Below, piece after piece: positions 7,042 to 8,145 of a stretch of 8,145 nt of DNA. How positions within the stretch are numbered: the first letter of the stretch is position 1; each line of letters begins with the position of its first letter. Below the pieces are notes generated by a model. That model saw only the letters and a list, made by a program, of their open reading frames with translations, was not told the origin of the DNA and did no database searches. A program made the position numbers and the translations under genes. This stretch comes from Savagea sp. (GTDB lineage Bacteria > Bacillota > Bacilli > Bacillales_A > Planococcaceae): assembly GCA_030152265.1 (NCBI GenBank), contig JASLHQ010000164.1, positions 1-8,145 of the forward strand, written 5' to 3'.

Positions 7042-7047
7042 AGGAAG
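7042..7047 (+). promoter_or_regulatory. Ribosome binding site fixing the 7055 start
   Basis: AGGAAG is 7 nt before ATG 7055. It would lie inside the coding region if ATG 7034 were used. Confidence 0.6.
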
Positions 7048-7054
7048 TTACGAC

Positions 7055-7426
7055 ATGAAATGGCATGAAAAATATGGGAAGATTGGCTTTTTCGTCGGAT
7101 TGACGACGCTCGTCCTTCTCATACTCGGCGTGCGAACGATACTCGGAGTAGAACTCGGTTGGAAAAACTATTTAGCCTTCTCGATCTTCGCTTTCACCGT
7201 CGGCGTCATTATGACATTGCTTTTATTTTATAAATGGATGATCGCTTTTTGGATTTTTTCCGCTGGGCTCTTCATCGGATTTTTAGAAATGTACCGCAAC
7301 TTTTTATTTTCCAACGCCGAACATGCGGACTCTTTAGGTATGCTCGGTTTGTACAGCATTTCCGCCCTCGGTTGCGGTCTTGCCGTCATCGTTCAACTCA
7401 TTCAAATTTTAATGAAACGAACGTAA
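7055..7426 (+). CDS. Small four-helix membrane protein of unknown function
   Basis: A 123-residue membrane protein not assigned to a named family. Predicted helices are near residues 8-30, 40-62, 65-82 and 96-118, with a short charged N-terminus (MKWHEKYGK) and C-terminus (MKRT). An acidic/polar loop FSNAEHADS joins helices three and four. An earlier in-frame ATG at 7034 overlaps the preceding stop, but AGGAAG at 7042-7047 lies 7 nt before ATG 7055, which is preferred. It is the last gene of the lipoprotein operon and is followed by hairpins. No catalytic or clear metal-binding motif is seen; a role with the DUF2269-like protein is suggested only by linkage. Confidence 0.78.
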   Translation: MKWHEKYGKIGFFVGLTTLVLLILGVRTILGVELGWKNYLAFSIFAFTVGVIMTLLLFYKWMIAFWIFSAGLFIGFLEMYRNFLFSNAEHADSLGMLGLYSISALGCGLAVIVQLIQILMKRT

Positions 7427-7447
7427 AAAAACGCATACACCCGGATA

Positions 7448-7484
7448 CGAAGCCACCAAAAAAGTCTTTTTCACTTCGCTTTTT
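7448..7484 (+). terminator. Weak terminator-like hairpin after the lipoprotein operon
   Basis: CGAAG (7448-7452) pairs with CTTCG (7474-7478), with an inner AAAAA/TTTTT stem around a GTC loop and unpaired bases between. A CTTTTTC run follows. The stem is AT-rich and interrupted, so termination would be leaky. Confidence 0.35.
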
Positions 7485-7491
7485 CTAAAAA

Positions 7492-7649
7492 CTGTTGATT
7501 TCCGCTACAGGCGGACGCTTTCCACGGGCACGGCCTCAGCCTCGGGCCTACAGGAGATAGATTAGGTCATGCAGTCAAAATTGTAACGCCCGGGGTCTTC
7601 GGCTCGTGCTATTCCCGTAGGAGTCGCCACCTTTCGCTCCAATCAACAG
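7492..7649. repeat. Bacillales-type interspersed structured repeat with terminal inverted repeats
   Basis: This 158-bp, GC-richer element begins CTGTTGATT (7492-7500) and ends AATCAACAG (7641-7649), a perfect 9-bp inverted repeat. Inner parts also pair: ACGGG with CCCGT, CACG with CGTG, and CGGGC (7543-7547) with GCCCG (7588-7592). Each arm holds its own small hairpin, TCCGC/GCGGA on the left and GGAG/CTCC on the right. The start GTTGATTTCCGCT and end CGCTCCAATCAAC match a repeat I remember from many Bacillaceae genomes; I have no certain name for it. The central 40 bases (7548-7587) look unlike the short GC-rich centre I remember. There is no coding potential or transposase, and no clear target duplication. 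Whether it acts as DNA or RNA is unknown. Confidence 0.7.
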
Positions 7650-7668
7650 AATATACTTGGTCATAATG

Positions 7669-7711
7669 AAAAGAAGCTAGTTGTTCAAAATCGAACAACT
7701 AGCTTCTTTTT
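7669..7711. terminator. Strong bidirectional terminator
   Basis: AAAAGAAGCTAGTTGTTC (7669-7686) pairs perfectly over 18 bp with GAACAACTAGCTTCTTTT (7693-7710), with a 6-nt loop. It is flanked by T-runs on both strands. It can stop the lipoprotein operon from the left and the rRNA methyltransferase transcript from the right. Confidence 0.88.
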
Positions 7712-7716
7712 ATTTT

Positions 7717-7739
7717 AAAACGACAATCAGTCATTGTCG
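7717..7739 (-). terminator. Possible first terminator of the rRNA methyltransferase gene
   Basis: CGACAAT (7721-7727) pairs with ATTGTCG (7733-7739) around a 5-nt loop. On the minus strand it is followed by TTTTAAAATAAAA. It lies about 45 bp past the stop codon and ahead of the stronger hairpin. Confidence 0.5.
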
Positions 7740-7783
7740 GTTATTCAGTAGCTGCATCCGATACGGATGTGTGCATTTTTTCG

Positions 7784-8145
7784 TTATCCTCTGTCACAAG
7801 CTGACTTTAATTTAATTTGTTTGCTTCGAAGTTGACCGCAAGCTGCGTCGATATCCGCTCCATTTTCGTAGCGGACACCGCTTTGAATCCCACGATTTTG
7901 AAGCATTTTATGGAATTTTTCAATCGCTTCTGTTTTGCTTCGTTTATATTGGCTATGCTCATCTACCGGATTGTACGGAATTAAGTTTACATACGCTAAA
8001 TGACGCATCTTTTGCAATAAGTTCGCGAGTTGTATCGCTTCTTCTGGGTGATCGTTGACGTCGTCGATTAAAATATATTCAAACGTAATACGACGGTTTT
8101 TCTTACTGATGAAATAGTCTACCGCGTCCATCACTTCACGAATCG
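7784..8145 (-). CDS. rlmN: RlmN/Cfr-family radical SAM rRNA methyltransferase, C-terminal part
   Basis: Cytoplasmic radical SAM enzyme. The family methylates A2503 of 23S rRNA (RlmN at C2, also some tRNAs; Cfr at C8). Only about 120 C-terminal residues are in the window; the frame is open to the right edge, so the GTG at 8134 is internal and the 4Fe-4S CxxxC motif is not visible. Diagnostic elements are FEYILIDDVNDHPEEA, YVNLIPYNPV and GADIDAACGQLRSK. The Cys in AACGQL (codon 7840-7838) is the conserved C-terminal catalytic cysteine that resolves the methyl-RNA intermediate. The motifs resemble RlmN from other phyla more than the usual Bacillus RlmN (which has FEYGLFGGVND and NLIPVNHV), so this may be a second copy. 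It lacks the NLIRYNP of Cfr. It is convergent with the lipoprotein operon. Confidence 0.88.
   Translation of the reverse strand, partial: IREVMDAVDYFISKKNRRITFEYILIDDVNDHPEEAIQLANLLQKMRHLAYVNLIPYNPVDEHSQYKRSKTEAIEKFHKMLQNRGIQSGVRYENGADIDAACGQLRSKQIKLKSACDRG

Noticed and set aside
7234..7488. Open frame overlapping the last membrane-protein gene
   Set aside because: It lies in another frame of the 7055-7426 gene, has no ribosome binding site, and reads as an arginine/phenylalanine-rich composition artefact.
7492..7649. Insertion sequence remnant or CRISPR unit
   Set aside because: There is no transposase fragment, no clear target duplication, and no regularly spaced direct repeats; the inverted-repeat structure fits an interspersed repeat better.
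7755..7780. Hairpin CATCCG/CGGATG followed by a T-run on the plus strand
   Set aside because: It has terminator shape on the plus strand, but the stem is only 6 bp with a 3-nt loop, it lies downstream of a much stronger terminator, and no plus-strand gene needs it.

Overview
The window looks like chromosomal DNA from a low-to-moderate-GC Gram-positive of the Bacillales (Bacillaceae or Planococcaceae type). Supporting signs are strong AGGAGG-type ribosome binding sites, TTG and GTG starts, lipoproteins with short N-termini, hairpin-plus-T-run terminators, an aminotransferase very close to Bacillus MtnE, and an interspersed repeat of a type I recall from Bacillaceae genomes. The species cannot be named from this.

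Layout. (1) Positions 1-1529 (+) hold the 3' part of an M3-family oligoendopeptidase, cut by the window edge and closed by a hairpin terminator. (2) Positions 1620-2783 (+) hold a single-gene unit with its own sigma-A-like promoter, coding for an MtnE-like aminotransferase. It ends at a hairpin shared with the convergent gene from the right. (3) Positions 5455 down to 2824 (-) form a tight operon: OmpR/PhoB-type response regulator, HAMP-containing sensor histidine kinase, and a Sco1/SenC (BsSco-like) copper-binding lipoprotein. Its genes overlap at both junctions (TAATG and GTGA). (4) Positions 5602-7426 (+) run divergently: a lipoprotein with two YtkA/FixH-like domains, a DUF2269-like four-helix membrane protein, a small soluble protein of unknown function, and a small four-helix membrane protein. 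(5) Positions 7427-7783 hold no gene. They contain a 158-bp repeat with terminal inverted repeats and several hairpins. (6) Positions 7784-8145 (-) hold the C-terminal third of an RlmN/Cfr-family radical SAM rRNA methyltransferase, cut by the right edge.

The most interesting part is the divergent pair in (3) and (4). The 146-bp gap between the two first genes carries four TTCAC/GTGAA half-sites spaced 11-12 bp apart, so all lie on one face of the helix. One overlaps the -35 of the regulator promoter. The inference is that the two-component system controls itself, the Sco protein and the lipoprotein/membrane operon as one cell-envelope module. The Sco protein and the Met-His-rich YtkA-like lipoprotein point to copper or redox handling, perhaps linked to cytochrome oxidase assembly. 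The signal sensed and the role of the two small proteins cannot be read from the sequence.
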